A stretch of 34,066 nucleotides of DNA from Muribaculaceae bacterium (GTDB lineage Bacteria; Bacteroidota; Bacteroidia; Bacteroidales; Muribaculaceae), in assembly GCA_003979155.1 (NCBI GenBank), contig RYWL01000014.1, positions 1 to 34,066 of the forward strand, in the 5' to 3' direction. Below, in pieces: positions 9,401-17,188 of the stretch; within the stretch, counting starts at the first letter, position 1, and every line of letters begins with the position of its first letter. The position numbers and the translations under genes were made by a program. Below the pieces are notes generated by a model that saw nothing but the letters and a program-made list of their open reading frames with translations, ran no database searches and had not been told where the DNA came from.

Positions 9401-10315
9401 AATATCGGCGAAAATCGCCTCCATCTCGGCAGATGTCTTGAACCACTCCTGCTTTGAGTAGAGCATGCGGCTTTCATCGTTCACCATATGGTTGGTGGAC
9501 AGACAGATGAGTCGGTCGTGTGCTTCGGCGTCGTCTTCGTTTATAAAGTGCACGTCGTTTGTGGCGATTATCTTTACGTCGTATTTCCGGGCCAGAGCTA
9601 TGAGCTGAGGCTCAATCTCTTTCTGGCGCACATACACATCGTGGTTGGCGCGTGGCTGAGTAGCTTTGTGGCGCTGAAGCTCAATGTAGTAGTCGTCGCC
9701 GAATGTGTCTTTGAACCATTTTACCGAGCGCTCGGCACCCTCGACGTCGCCGGCCTGCAGCAGACGCGGAACTTCGCCGCCAAGACATGCCGACGATATT
9801 ATCAGGCCTTCGCGATGCTCTGCAAGCTCTTTTTTGTCGGTGCGCGGATGTTTGTAGAAGCCCTCTGTCCAGGCCTTCGACACGAGTTTTATAAGGTTTT
9901 TGTATCCTCGCTCGTTTTTGGCGAGTACCACAAGGTGTCGGCCACCGTCGTGCTTGTCGCCGCGGTCGGTGAGGGAGTTGTTTGCCACATACATCTCGCA
10001 GCCGAGAATGGGCTTGAGGTGCTTGCGCTGCTCTCGCTCCACTGCTGCTTTTGCGGCCTCAATGGCCTCGGGGTCGTTGGCTGTCTCGGCCTTGCTGAGC
10101 TCTTCGCGGGCTTTTGCCACCGACTCTTTCACCTTTTTGTTGTGCTTCTTTATGTCGTTGAAAAACTGTTTTGCACCGAACATGTTGCCATGGTCGGTCA
10201 TAGCAATCGCAGGCATGCCGTCGGCTACGGCCTTTTTGATAAGGCCGCCGACAGTAGAAAGGCCGTCGAGCAAAGAGTATGAGGTGTGTACGTGAAGGTG
10301 TACGAATTGCGACAT
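6479..10315 (-). CDS. dnaE: DNA polymerase III subunit alpha
   Basis: Catalytic subunit of the replicative DNA polymerase, 1278 aa, somewhat longer than the E. coli protein. The N-terminal PHP domain begins HLHVHTSYSLLDG and carries MTDHGNMFG. The polymerase core shows GPGRGSAAGS at about 451-460 and the catalytic PDIDVDFDDDGR at about 494-505, with both metal-binding aspartates. Helix-hairpin-helix sequence (FGLSAIKGIG) follows, and a C-terminal OB-fold lies at about 1100-1190. No break or frameshift is visible. It is the first gene of the operon leading to trxA, nnr and DUF4831. The ATG at 10315 fits the PHP domain start and a promoter element 60 bp upstream. Confidence 0.97.
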   Translation of the reverse strand: MSQFVHLHVHTSYSLLDGLSTVGGLIKKAVADGMPAIAMTDHGNMFGAKQFFNDIKKHNKKVKESVAKAREELSKAETANDPEAIEAAKAAVEREQRKHLKPILGCEMYVANNSLTDRGDKHDGGRHLVVLAKNERGYKNLIKLVSKAWTEGFYKHPRTDKKELAEHREGLIISSACLGGEVPRLLQAGDVEGAERSVKWFKDTFGDDYYIELQRHKATQPRANHDVYVRQKEIEPQLIALARKYDVKIIATNDVHFINEDDAEAHDRLICLSTNHMVNDESRMLYSKQEWFKTSAEMEAIFADIPEALTNTLEIADKVEEYDIDHAPIMPTFAIPEEFGTEEEYRSRITEKELYDEFTQDENGNVVMSKEEGDKKIARLGGYEKLYRIKFEADYLRKITYEGAARRYGTPLAKETDDRIRFELHIMKTMGFPGYFLIVEDFIRVGRQLGVSIGPGRGSAAGSVVAYCLGITQIDPLKYDLLFERFLNPDRISLPDIDVDFDDDGRETVLNYVTERYGAANVAHIITYGTMAAKSAIKDVARVMSYPPSTSNMLTKLIPKHMPADPNRPDKELKPTVENCINYVPEFRTEMDKDPGVAEIMNFADKLEGTIRNVGVHACGVIICRDDVTDWVPVSTAADKNGDKILVTQYEGRVIEDTGLIKMDFLGLKTLSIIREAVANIKQSQGIEVDIDNIPIDDPKTYKLYSRGATVGTFQFESPGMQRYLRELKPTVFEDLIAMNALYRPGPMENIPDFIARKQGKKPIVYDIPEMEVYLKDTYGITVYQEQVMLLSRLLAGFTRGQSDTLRKAMGKKLIEKMNELKGKFLSGGQAKGHKPEVLEKIWGEWEKFASYAFNKSHATCYSWVAFQTGYLKANFPAEFMAAVLSRNLDDITKLTFYMDECKSMNIEVKGPDINESFSTFSVAKSGVIRFGLSAIKGIGADVVRNIIETRQKGGRFKDIYDFVERVPASAINRRVFDNLVLAGAFDCFEGVKREDLSAEVGKRGETVAEQLLRYGAQHQNEARMASVSLFGFDDEEVLSESRPKIPAAPAWDNLVRLNKERQLVGMYLSAHPLDPYWLEVNFGAQMTAAEKNEISSPTPSPFTFAGMIVEIEERKSNNGSFHIVKVEDYSGTTDFAIFEKQRAEFAHLLVVGTTVMVVGSFKEFTNRTTGVKNLRFSLDRIMPLDGLCGKLIEDITLRINPSQASQVMELLTDPAFSGETAQGEPSPVPLSMMLYAGDIGRKVHLSTSLRIRLSRKFVQTLEDLNIDYSIKRHNIIA

Positions 10316-10375
10316 AATGACGTGATTGTGAGAGAGTGATACTTCTCACCCACTTTTGGCAGGTGAAATGCAGCC

Positions 10376-10383
10376 CAAAGTTA
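10376..10383 (-). promoter_or_regulatory. Probable -7 element of the dnaE operon
   Basis: The minus strand reads TAACTTTG, a full match to TAnnTTTG, 60 bp before the dnaE ATG. A -33 TTTG is not evident. The same octamer precedes lptD. Confidence 0.55.
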
Positions 10384-10449
10384 CGAAATTTTTTGCAATC
10401 CCACAGTCCTTGCCATTAATATTAAAAAATATTGACTTAAAGCTGTAGT

Positions 10450-10479
10450 CAAATAAAAAGGTCGTGTCGCCACGACCTT
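10450..10479 (-). terminator. Intrinsic terminator of the serpin gene
   Basis: A perfect 9-bp stem (10458-10466 with 10471-10479) with a 4-nt loop is followed on the minus strand by a T-rich run (CTTTTTATTTG). It lies 28 bp after the serpin stop codon. Confidence 0.88.
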
Positions 10480-10506
10480 CGGAGATTGGAGATATGAGTG
10501 TTTTTA

Positions 10507-11715
10507 TTACTTGAATTTCGAAATTCGTCCTGCGAGTATGCAGGCGTTTGTCGATGTCTCGTTTATCATAAAGATAAACGGGCGGTCGAGGTGGAAACGC
10601 CATTTGGTTGGGTCCCAGATGTCTATTGTTCCTATTGCACTAGTTACTGCCGCTACTTCTGTTCCTTTTTCATCAAGGTTTATATAAGCCTCTTGAATTA
10701 TAGACTCTCCATTTTTGCTCAGACCACCGTTCAAAGGATTGTTATATATAAATACCGAGTTTTTCCAATATCTCGTTTAAGTCATTTATTCTTTTTTGAA
10801 TCTCGAATTTCGGAATAAATATATCGCATTTTCTGTTTTCGAAGTTCAAAGATGCGATATCTGAGTACGAAAGATTGGCTATAAAATCGTTAATGTCGCA
10901 GTCTTCGTCGGGCAAGATAAACATGCATGAATAAGCTCCATTGCCATATTCTCGCCGACAAGCCATGAAATTATCGCCTTTTGCCAAGTCCTCGTATACA
11001 TCGATTCGCTTCATCATGTCGACCATATAAATTTTTTCTCCGACATAGAATTTTTCTTTCGAAGTATGTGACTTGTTGAATTCATCTTTCCATGTGCCGT
11101 TGAAATAGAGAGCGTTGAGTACGAGACTGGTAAATGGAGTCCCGTCATACAAGTCCTTTATTTTATTGTTGGTTTTGTTCTTTATCCAGCCGTTTATCAA
11201 GTCTTTTGTGTCAGACTTAAGTGGATTGCAAGGGAAGAATTCGACATTATAATACCTTGGCAAGGCCTGATTTACGATATTGTTGAGACTGTACTTACTG
11301 TCATACCACACGGAGTTGGCAATATTCAGAGTCGTAGTATTGTCAAGTATACCGAGTGTCGATATCATTTTGGCATTGAATGTATTCAGAACTTCAATGT
11401 TAGATGAGCCAAGCGCTTTTGATATTTGCGCTTGTGTCGTTTCTGGAGAATAGTTTGCATGCATTGAAAGGAAAATGGACGTGCTGAGCGGGGAGATAAT
11501 GAGATTCTCTTTGCTATCTTCATCATCAACGAGCGCCTGAAAAAGGTCGATGTTGAATTTGCCCATTGCTTCACATATCTCTGATTCGGCAGGAGTCAGT
11601 TCCACTCCTTTGTATGTGTTGTCAACCGGGCCCGGCTCATCGCTTGAGCATGCCGTCATAAATAGAATGGCAATTGCCAATGCTATTGAAAAGGGATAAA
11701 ATAGTTTTTTTTCAT
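10507..11715 (-). pseudogene. Serpin family lipoprotein, frameshifted at two simple repeats
   Basis: A protease-inhibitor (serpin) gene split into pieces. The main piece (stop at 10742) runs from the lipobox FMTAC to KLGIYI. The last third (10507-10734) is in another frame and holds the reactive-loop hinge EKGTEVAAVTS and the C-terminal RPFIFMI strand. The break lies in a (TA)4 tract near 10746-10753; one more TA unit, or two fewer, rejoins the frames. At the 5' end, ATG at 11715 is followed by eight A residues and reads MKKNYFIPFQ then stop. With nine A residues it would read MKKKLFYPFSIALAIAILF and run straight into the lipobox. With both repeats corrected the gene encodes about 403 aa, normal for a serpin plus lipoprotein signal. 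A strong promoter and terminator remain. It may be a pseudogene, a phase-variable gene or a sequencing error. Confidence 0.85.
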
Positions 11716-11825
11716 AATTAGGATTGGTTTTTGGCTAGGCTGTTGAAGGCTGGTTGATGTTGTTGGTTATTAATGACTTATGCTTGTGTGGTGTTTTTTG
11801 GTTAGAAATCTGGACTATTTTGCCA

Positions 11826-11857
11826 TAAAGGTAATGAAAGCTGTTTGAATATGCAAA
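11826..11857 (-). promoter_or_regulatory. Promoter of the serpin gene
   Basis: The minus strand carries TTTG (11857-11854), a 20-bp spacer, then TACCTTTA (11833-11826). This fits the Bacteroidetes -33/-7 pattern except for the last base. It would give a leader of about 100 nt before the ATG at 11715. The rest of the 11716-12008 gap is AT-rich with no other feature that I can support; a TATAAT at 11893-11898 is noted but unproven. Confidence 0.6.
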
Positions 11858-12008
11858 CTATTTTTAAGAAATTGCATAAAATTTTTGGACAGTATAATTT
11901 TTTATTTAGATACACATAATCAGACTATATGAGAAAGAATTTTACAGCGGTGCGAACAACAGAGACAAGTTGCGCGTTTTTAAGTAAAATAAAAATCAGA
12001 CTTCCACT

Positions 12009-12485
12009 ATGAAAGAAATTGCATTACTTGGAACTACTAACCATGTATTCGGCGACGTATTGGGTTCGTTGCTCGCTAAGGGATTATCGGTCAATGCTCT
12101 TGTGGACAATCCCGAAAAAGTGATGCTCGACGACGTACGTCTAACCGTTCAGCATCTGCCCGTGGAGGACAGCGAACGCGTGCAGGAAATGCTCGAAGGC
12201 TATCATGACGCAGTGCTTACTTATAACGACGATTTGCAGGACGTCTATACCAACGAACTGACACATAAGTATTTCACTGATACTGTAAATGCAGCACGAC
12301 GTGCGGGCGTTGCCCGTGTGATTGTAGTTGGCTCGCCCGAGAGTGAGGCCTTTTTAGCTGGACATCTTCGCCGTTTCGACGATATCGACTGGGTATTTAT
12401 TTCTACCGAGGGCGACTATGCGCACCGCACAACCGACGAAGTGGTGACACCGCATTTTCACAAAGAAGTTTTTTGTGAAGGATAA
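12009..12485 (+). CDS. Short NAD(P)-binding-like protein
   Basis: A 158-aa protein that resembles the NAD(P)H-binding (SDR/NmrA-like) family of Bacteroidetes. It has a beta-alpha start (MKEIALLGTTNHVFGDVLG), a second strand LSVNALVDNPEKV, and the strand ARVIVVGSPES where the family continues. Two things are odd. The glycine-rich GxxGxxG loop is replaced by GTTNHVFG, and the protein is shorter than the roughly 210 aa I expect, with the substrate-side C terminus missing. It may therefore not bind a dinucleotide. It stands alone and ends 45 bp before a strong terminator. Function unknown. Confidence 0.65.
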   Translation: MKEIALLGTTNHVFGDVLGSLLAKGLSVNALVDNPEKVMLDDVRLTVQHLPVEDSERVQEMLEGYHDAVLTYNDDLQDVYTNELTHKYFTDTVNAARRAGVARVIVVGSPESEAFLAGHLRRFDDIDWVFISTEGDYAHRTTDEVVTPHFHKEVFCEG

Positions 12486-12530
12486 TCATATGATATAGCG
12501 CGTTATCATTCTCCAAATCTCCTCAATGAG

Positions 12531-12569
12531 TCGCTCCTCCGATGCTACGGCGTTGGAGGAGCGATTTTT
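12531..12569 (+). terminator. Intrinsic terminator after the NAD(P)-binding-like gene
   Basis: A perfect 10-bp GC-rich stem (12531-12540 with 12555-12564, 14-nt loop) is followed by five T residues. The converging acyltransferase ends at 12584; read leftward, the hairpin has no T-tract. Confidence 0.88.
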
Positions 12570-12583
12570 AGGAGTGTGGCTGT

Positions 12584-13735
12584 TTAGACGCTTTTATGCG
12601 AGATAAATTTTCGTGTCAGGAAAGCGCGCAGGGGTGTGTCGTAGTAGCGGAGTACAAGCCAGGCGGCTGCGATAAGTCCGAAGAAAATAGCCACGCATGT
12701 GGACCATACTTCGTCGAAAGTGAGACTGTTGCTCCACACCCAGCCGTAAAATACGTACATCACAGGATAGTGTATGATGTATATGGGGTACGAGAGCTGT
12801 CCTACAAAGCGGCAGGTTGCCGTCGAGAGTCGGTCGGTGGTGTTGCCGCAGGCTCCGAGGTATACAAGAGCCGGAAAAACCAGCAGAGTGCAGCAGAGGT
12901 CGTAGATTACATTGCCAATATTTTTCTCGCTGCCTATATAGGGGCAGAGGGTGACTGCGGCGATAATTGCGGCGCACAGCCAGAAGCTGCCTCTGACTCT
13001 TACGGGCTTGAATGAGCGCGAGATAAGCAGTCCTGCCGAGAACGAAAACGAGAGGCGGAAGAAACCGCCGAGCATACCGGTGCCCTGAGCCGACCAACCG
13101 AAGCTCATGCGGTAGCCCTCCGATGCAAATAGCGCCATTGCCGCGAGTCCGAGTGCCGACAGAAGCACAACGATGCGGAGTGCGCGTTTCGACAGTCGGT
13201 GAAGCCACACGGCGTAGAGTATGCTTCCTATATATTCGAAGAAAAGCGACCAGCTCGGGCCGTTGAGCGGAAACATTTCGTTGTTGCCGCGCACGTCGCT
13301 TGGCGAGCCTGGAAATGTGGGTAGGAGGAAGAGCCCAAAAACGAGGGCGAGCGCTACGCTGTGTAGTGAAACGGGATTCCCGTCCCATTTTACGCTCCCT
13401 TGAAGGAGATATGCAGCTGCACCGAGAATAACACTCAGCACCACCATGGGATGCAGGCGTATTACGCGCCGTAGCATGAAGCCGCCGGGTGTGAGCGAGT
13501 CGGTTTTCCAGCGGTTGTCGTAGGCATAGCCGAGCACAAAGCCCGATAGCACGAAGAAAAAGTCGACGGCAAGGTAGCCGTGGTTTACCATTTGGTCGAC
13601 AGCCGATGTGGCGAAGCCCTCGCCGAAATGAAACCATATGACTAAAAGTGCCGCAACGCCGCGCAGACCGTCGAGAAGTTCATATCTGGGCTTCGGCGTG
13701 TCGGGATGTGTGTTGCTTGTAATGCCTGATGTCAC
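12584..13735 (-). CDS. Acyltransferase family 3 membrane protein
   Basis: An integral inner-membrane acyltransferase of about 383 aa, of the family that adds acetyl or other acyl groups to surface polysaccharides and lipids. The N-terminal signature RYELLDGLRGVAALLVIWFH (about 17-36) contains the family's key histidine, and MLRRVIRLHP follows at about 86-95. About ten hydrophobic segments follow. The acceptor cannot be told from sequence. The frame is open up to an ATG at 13876, but that extension contains a TACATTTG promoter element and overlaps the OmpA-gene terminator, so I start it at the GTG at 13735. The gene is alone, with no glycosyltransferases next to it. Confidence 0.82.
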   Translation of the reverse strand: MTSGITSNTHPDTPKPRYELLDGLRGVAALLVIWFHFGEGFATSAVDQMVNHGYLAVDFFFVLSGFVLGYAYDNRWKTDSLTPGGFMLRRVIRLHPMVVLSVILGAAAYLLQGSVKWDGNPVSLHSVALALVFGLFLLPTFPGSPSDVRGNNEMFPLNGPSWSLFFEYIGSILYAVWLHRLSKRALRIVVLLSALGLAAMALFASEGYRMSFGWSAQGTGMLGGFFRLSFSFSAGLLISRSFKPVRVRGSFWLCAAIIAAVTLCPYIGSEKNIGNVIYDLCCTLLVFPALVYLGACGNTTDRLSTATCRFVGQLSYPIYIIHYPVMYVFYGWVWSNSLTFDEVWSTCVAIFFGLIAAAWLVLRYYDTPLRAFLTRKFISHKSV

Positions 13736-13782
13736 TGTGATACAGAGTCTGGGAAGGTTGAAGTAGTATGAAGTATTATGTG

Positions 13783-13790
13783 CAAATGTA
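13783..13790 (-). promoter_or_regulatory. Probable -7 element of the acyltransferase gene
   Basis: The minus strand reads TACATTTG, a full match to TAnnTTTG, 47 bp before the proposed GTG start. A -33 element is not clear. Confidence 0.5.
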
Positions 13791-13853
13791 ATGAAAAAAT
13801 CTGATTTAACGCTGAATCCCGAAGACGCGGAGCTTTGCGAGACGCGAAATTGC

Positions 13854-13902
13854 AAAAAATACCCGGCTCTTGACAAAAACGGAGGTTTGTTCGAGAGCCG
13901 GG
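13854..13902 (-). terminator. Intrinsic terminator of the OmpA-domain gene
   Basis: A perfect 9-bp GC-rich stem (13862-13870 with 13894-13902) with a 23-nt loop is followed on the minus strand by TATTTTTT. It starts 25 bp after the stop codon at 13928. Confidence 0.8.
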
Positions 13903-13927
13903 ACGTTGTTTATGAGATAGTAGATTA

Positions 13928-14692
13928 TCAGTGGGTAGGGGTTATTTCGGCGCGTCGGTCGGCGGCATCGCTGCCGAAGGCTTTCGTCGGCCCCATAGGA
14001 TATATTTTTACTTTCGATGCCGGCATGCCGTGGGCAATGAGGTAGTCGGCGATAGCGTTGGCGCGGCGTTCGCTGAGCTGTCTGTTGTAAGCTACGCGGC
14101 CGTGTGCGTCGGTATACGCCTTAATATCGAGCGAAATGCCTGCTTTGGCGGCCTTGCCGGCGATGTCGGTGAGGGCTTTTGTCTCCGGAATACTCGACGA
14201 ATCATATTGGAAAAGATACACTACAACCGGAATTGCAGCAATGTTGCCATTGGCCGATGCCGCGTCGGAAATATCTACAGTCTGCGCGGCCACGGCGTCG
14301 CTGCCCTGCGTGTATGCCATTGTCCCGAAGGGTGCGGGTATGTCGGTGTCGGAATAGAAGATGTCGTAGAATGTGGGTCGGCCGAAGTAATTGTAGTCGG
14401 TAGTGCCCGCAGAGTATAGCGTCTGAGTGTTGTCTGCAGCCGACGGAACCCCTTTGTTATACCAGACATATGTGCCGATGCCGAAGGCAAGACCCAGCAG
14501 TACGGCGGCACCATATTTTATAAATTTCGGAGTTTCGCTTATGTCTGCAGGCACAGCCGGCACAGGCTCTTCCAAGCCTTCATTATATGCTTCCAGACGG
14601 GCTTGTTCGTTGTGACCGACAAGCTTTTCGGGATCTTTGTGCACATTGAGACTCCTTGAGGCTCTATTTGCATACTGGTCGTTTGTTGCCAT
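13928..14692 (-). CDS. OmpA-domain envelope protein with one membrane segment
   Basis: A 254-aa protein with a soluble N-terminal part (1-55), one hydrophobic segment at about 57-78 (YGAAVLLGLAFGIGTYVWY), a linker, and a C-terminal OmpA-like peptidoglycan-binding domain at about 154-252. In that domain DIKAYTDAHG, YNRQLSERRANAIADYL and DRRAEI are the conserved blocks. The likely role is to anchor the inner membrane to peptidoglycan, with the domain in the periplasm. There is no cleavable signal peptide and no beta-barrel, so it is not a classical OmpA porin. It is a single-gene unit with its own terminator. Confidence 0.85.
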   Translation of the reverse strand: MATNDQYANRASRSLNVHKDPEKLVGHNEQARLEAYNEGLEEPVPAVPADISETPKFIKYGAAVLLGLAFGIGTYVWYNKGVPSAADNTQTLYSAGTTDYNYFGRPTFYDIFYSDTDIPAPFGTMAYTQGSDAVAAQTVDISDAASANGNIAAIPVVVYLFQYDSSSIPETKALTDIAGKAAKAGISLDIKAYTDAHGRVAYNRQLSERRANAIADYLIAHGMPASKVKIYPMGPTKAFGSDAADRRAEITPTH

Positions 14693-14762
14693 GAGAATCG
14701 AATTTAGGTAGTTGTAACGTAATTGTTTATTGATTAAACATTCACGGGCATAAACGGGTTTC

Positions 14763-14794
14763 GCAAAGAGTGTTAATCTATATTGTTAAAAAAA
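14763..14794 (-). promoter_or_regulatory. Possible promoter of the OmpA-domain gene
   Basis: The minus strand has a T-rich -33 region (complement of 14791-14794), a 20-bp spacer and ACTCTTTG (14770-14763), which matches TAnnTTTG at six of eight positions counting the free ones. Weak. The T-run is shared with the upstream terminator. Confidence 0.3.
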
Positions 14795-14832
14795 AACAGC
14801 CCCCTCGCCGCATTGAGTGCGGAAGGGAGCTG
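14788..14832 (-). terminator. Intrinsic terminator of the GH92 operon
   Basis: Imperfect hairpin: CAGC, CCCT and CCGCA blocks (14797-14812) pair with the arm at 14817-14832 around small mismatches and a short loop. Nine T residues follow on the minus strand (complement of 14788-14796). It lies 25 bp past the last GH92 stop codon. Confidence 0.82.
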
Positions 14833-14857
14833 TATGATGAGTCGGTTCGACGTGTTT

Positions 14858-17179
14858 TCAGCTTTCGGGCTGTACGTATTTTACAGTAGTGCCGGGAGTG
14901 CTGATGCTCGGGGGAATGGCTTTTGCCGATGTGCCGCGACGACGGTTCGGCTTTTTGCTCATCACGAAGCGGAGCTCGGCTCCGTCGGCGATTTCGTCGT
15001 AGGTGAGGTAGTTGCGTTCGCAGAGTTTGCCGTTCACATAGAGCTTGTCGACATATACGTTCTCAGGGCTCCAGTTGTCGGCCACCATTTTGAGGTCGCG
15101 GCCGTTGCTCATGTGCATTGTCACTGCGGGCACAGCCGGCGAACCGATATTGTAGATGTTGCTCGACGGCGCTGTGGGATAGAATCCCATGCAGTTGAAC
15201 AGATACCATGCCGACATCTGGCCGCAGTCGTCGTTGCCGCTCAGAGCGTCGGGTGTATTTCCGTAGAAACGGTCTACAATCTCACGCACGCGCTGCTGGC
15301 ACTGCCAGGGACGTCCGATGTAATTGTAGAGATAGGCCACCTGGTGGCAGGGCTCGTTGCCGTGCCAGTAAGCGCCGATTCGTCCCTGGATGTCGTGTGC
15401 GCCGGGAATGTCTTCGGGAAGCTCGTGCATGAAGAGCGAGTCGAGGCGCTGAATGTAGCGCTTGCGGCCTACTTCGTTGATATGTCCCTGCACGTCTTGC
15501 GGCACATACCACGTATACTGCACTGTGAAGCCTTCGGTGATGTCGCCCCAGCCGTTTACAGAGCCTGGACCTTCGTAGGCAATGGGCGAGAAGGGTGTGC
15601 GCCACTGGCCTTTGCTGTCGCGGCCGCGCATGTAGCCCGTGCCTTTGTCGATAATGGTCTGATAGCCGAGCGAACGGTTGAGGAAGCGCTTGTATTCGTC
15701 TTCTTTGCCGAGCTTTTTGGCTGCCATTGCTATACAGTAGTCGTCGTAGGCGTATTCAAGAGTTTTCGACACAGATTCTTTCTCTTTGTCGAAAGGCACG
15801 TAGCCATTGGCTATATAGTCGGGTATACAGTCGTAATTGGGATTGCATGCTGTCTCTACCATTGCTTTGAAAGCGTGTTCGCGGTCGAAGCCGGGCACGT
15901 CTTTCACAATCATGTCGGCGAGAACAGATACGGCGTGATAGCCTATCATGCACCAGTTTTCCCCCCCGTAGAACGACCATATGGGCAACATGTGCTCAAC
16001 GCTCTGGTCGTAGTGTGCGAGCATAGAGTTGGCTATGTCGGCCTGCACGTCGGCCTGCACGAGGTTGAACAGCGGATGAAGCGCACGGTATGTGTCCCAG
16101 AGCGACAGGGTGGTGAGGTTGGTGAAGCCTTCGGCCTTGTGGATGCTCTTGTCGAGGCCGCGATAGTTGCCGTCGGAGTCCTGGAAGATGAAGGGGTGGA
16201 GGAATGCGTGGTAAACCGATGTGTAGAAGGTCTCTTTCTGCTTTTGGTCGCCCTCCATTTCAAATTTGGCAAGCTGTTTGTTCCATGCTGACTTTCCTTC
16301 GGCGCGAACCTGCTCGAAGCTCTTGTTTTCGATTTCTTTGAGGTTGGCGAGAGCTCCTGCGGCGCTTACGCCCGAAACGGCGGTTTTCACCGTAATCTGC
16401 TCGCCGGGTTTTGCATCGAATTCGAGTGCGAGTTTCACATTCTTGCCGTAAGTCTCACGGTCGCTGCGGAAGCGCGAGGTGTTGTAAATCACGGGCTTGT
16501 CGTCCATATAGATTCTTGCGTCTTTTATCGGACGCGAGAATGTGGCGGCGAAGTAAACGTGCCGCTCAGGCACCCAGCCGCGAACGAGTTTGTAGCCCGT
16601 AATGGTGCTGTCGTTTACAATGCGGATGTTTGCCCACTCGCAGGTGCTGCGCAGGGTGTGGTTAAGGTCGACGAGGAGCCACGATTTTCCGGGAGTGTCG
16701 TAAGTAAAACGGAGCATGCCGGAGCGTTTTGCGGCTGTGGCCTCGCAGTTAACATTTGGGTCGGTGAGGCGAAGTCGATAGTAGTTTGCCGTAGCCTCTT
16801 CATCGTCGTGGCTGTATCGCGAGCGGTAGCCTTCGTCGGGTTTTTCGTGTGTCGACGGATTGAGCTTGAGTTCGCCGTTGCCGGGCACGAAGAGGAAGTC
16901 GCCGAGGTCGGGGATACCGGTGCCGCTGAGGTGGGTGAGGCTGAACCCGAGCATCGTGGGATGGTCGTATTTGTAGCCTGCGGCGGTGTCGTAGTCGTCG
17001 GTATCGGTGTCGGGGCTTATCTGAATGCCTCCGAATGGCACCTGTGCGCCCGGATAGACGTTGCCGAAGCCGAGGGTGCCGATAAGCGGATTGACGTACT
17101 GTGTCAAATCTGCTTCAACGGCCGAGGCGCTGAGCGCCACGGCCGTGAATGTAGAGAGAAATAAGAATTTGCTCGTCAT
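14858..17179 (-). CDS. GH92 alpha-mannosidase (copy 1, operon-distal)
   Basis: Exo-acting, calcium-dependent alpha-mannosidase of glycoside hydrolase family 92, 773 aa. It has a Sec signal peptide (MTSKFLFLSTFTAVALSASA) without a lipobox, so the enzyme is probably periplasmic. The N-terminal beta-sandwich holds YVNPLIGT and HLSGTG (about 82-87). The catalytic (alpha/alpha)6 part holds MIGYHAVSV, an EGF..QYTW block near 547 where the general acid is expected, HGNEPCHQ at about 605-612, and GNDDCGQMSAWY at about 646-657. The HGNE form is, as I recall, typical of alpha-1,2-active members; this is inference. It is the last gene of the operon, 9 bp after the BSP peptidase. Confidence 0.95.
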   Translation of the reverse strand: MTSKFLFLSTFTAVALSASAVEADLTQYVNPLIGTLGFGNVYPGAQVPFGGIQISPDTDTDDYDTAAGYKYDHPTMLGFSLTHLSGTGIPDLGDFLFVPGNGELKLNPSTHEKPDEGYRSRYSHDDEEATANYYRLRLTDPNVNCEATAAKRSGMLRFTYDTPGKSWLLVDLNHTLRSTCEWANIRIVNDSTITGYKLVRGWVPERHVYFAATFSRPIKDARIYMDDKPVIYNTSRFRSDRETYGKNVKLALEFDAKPGEQITVKTAVSGVSAAGALANLKEIENKSFEQVRAEGKSAWNKQLAKFEMEGDQKQKETFYTSVYHAFLHPFIFQDSDGNYRGLDKSIHKAEGFTNLTTLSLWDTYRALHPLFNLVQADVQADIANSMLAHYDQSVEHMLPIWSFYGGENWCMIGYHAVSVLADMIVKDVPGFDREHAFKAMVETACNPNYDCIPDYIANGYVPFDKEKESVSKTLEYAYDDYCIAMAAKKLGKEDEYKRFLNRSLGYQTIIDKGTGYMRGRDSKGQWRTPFSPIAYEGPGSVNGWGDITEGFTVQYTWYVPQDVQGHINEVGRKRYIQRLDSLFMHELPEDIPGAHDIQGRIGAYWHGNEPCHQVAYLYNYIGRPWQCQQRVREIVDRFYGNTPDALSGNDDCGQMSAWYLFNCMGFYPTAPSSNIYNIGSPAVPAVTMHMSNGRDLKMVADNWSPENVYVDKLYVNGKLCERNYLTYDEIADGAELRFVMSKKPNRRRGTSAKAIPPSISTPGTTVKYVQPES

Positions 17180-17188
17180 ATGAGTTTT

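Noticed and set aside
11893..11898. TATAAT as a sigma-70 type -10 box for the gene at 12009
   Set aside because: Bacteroidetes promoters follow TTTG/TAnnTTTG, the hexamer lies about 110 bp from the start, and no -35 partner is present; AT-rich chance match.
14783..16291. Long open frame (502 codons) on the plus strand opposite GH92 copy 1
   Set aside because: It is antisense to intact catalytic motifs of GH92, starts inside the operon terminator and shows no domain of its own.
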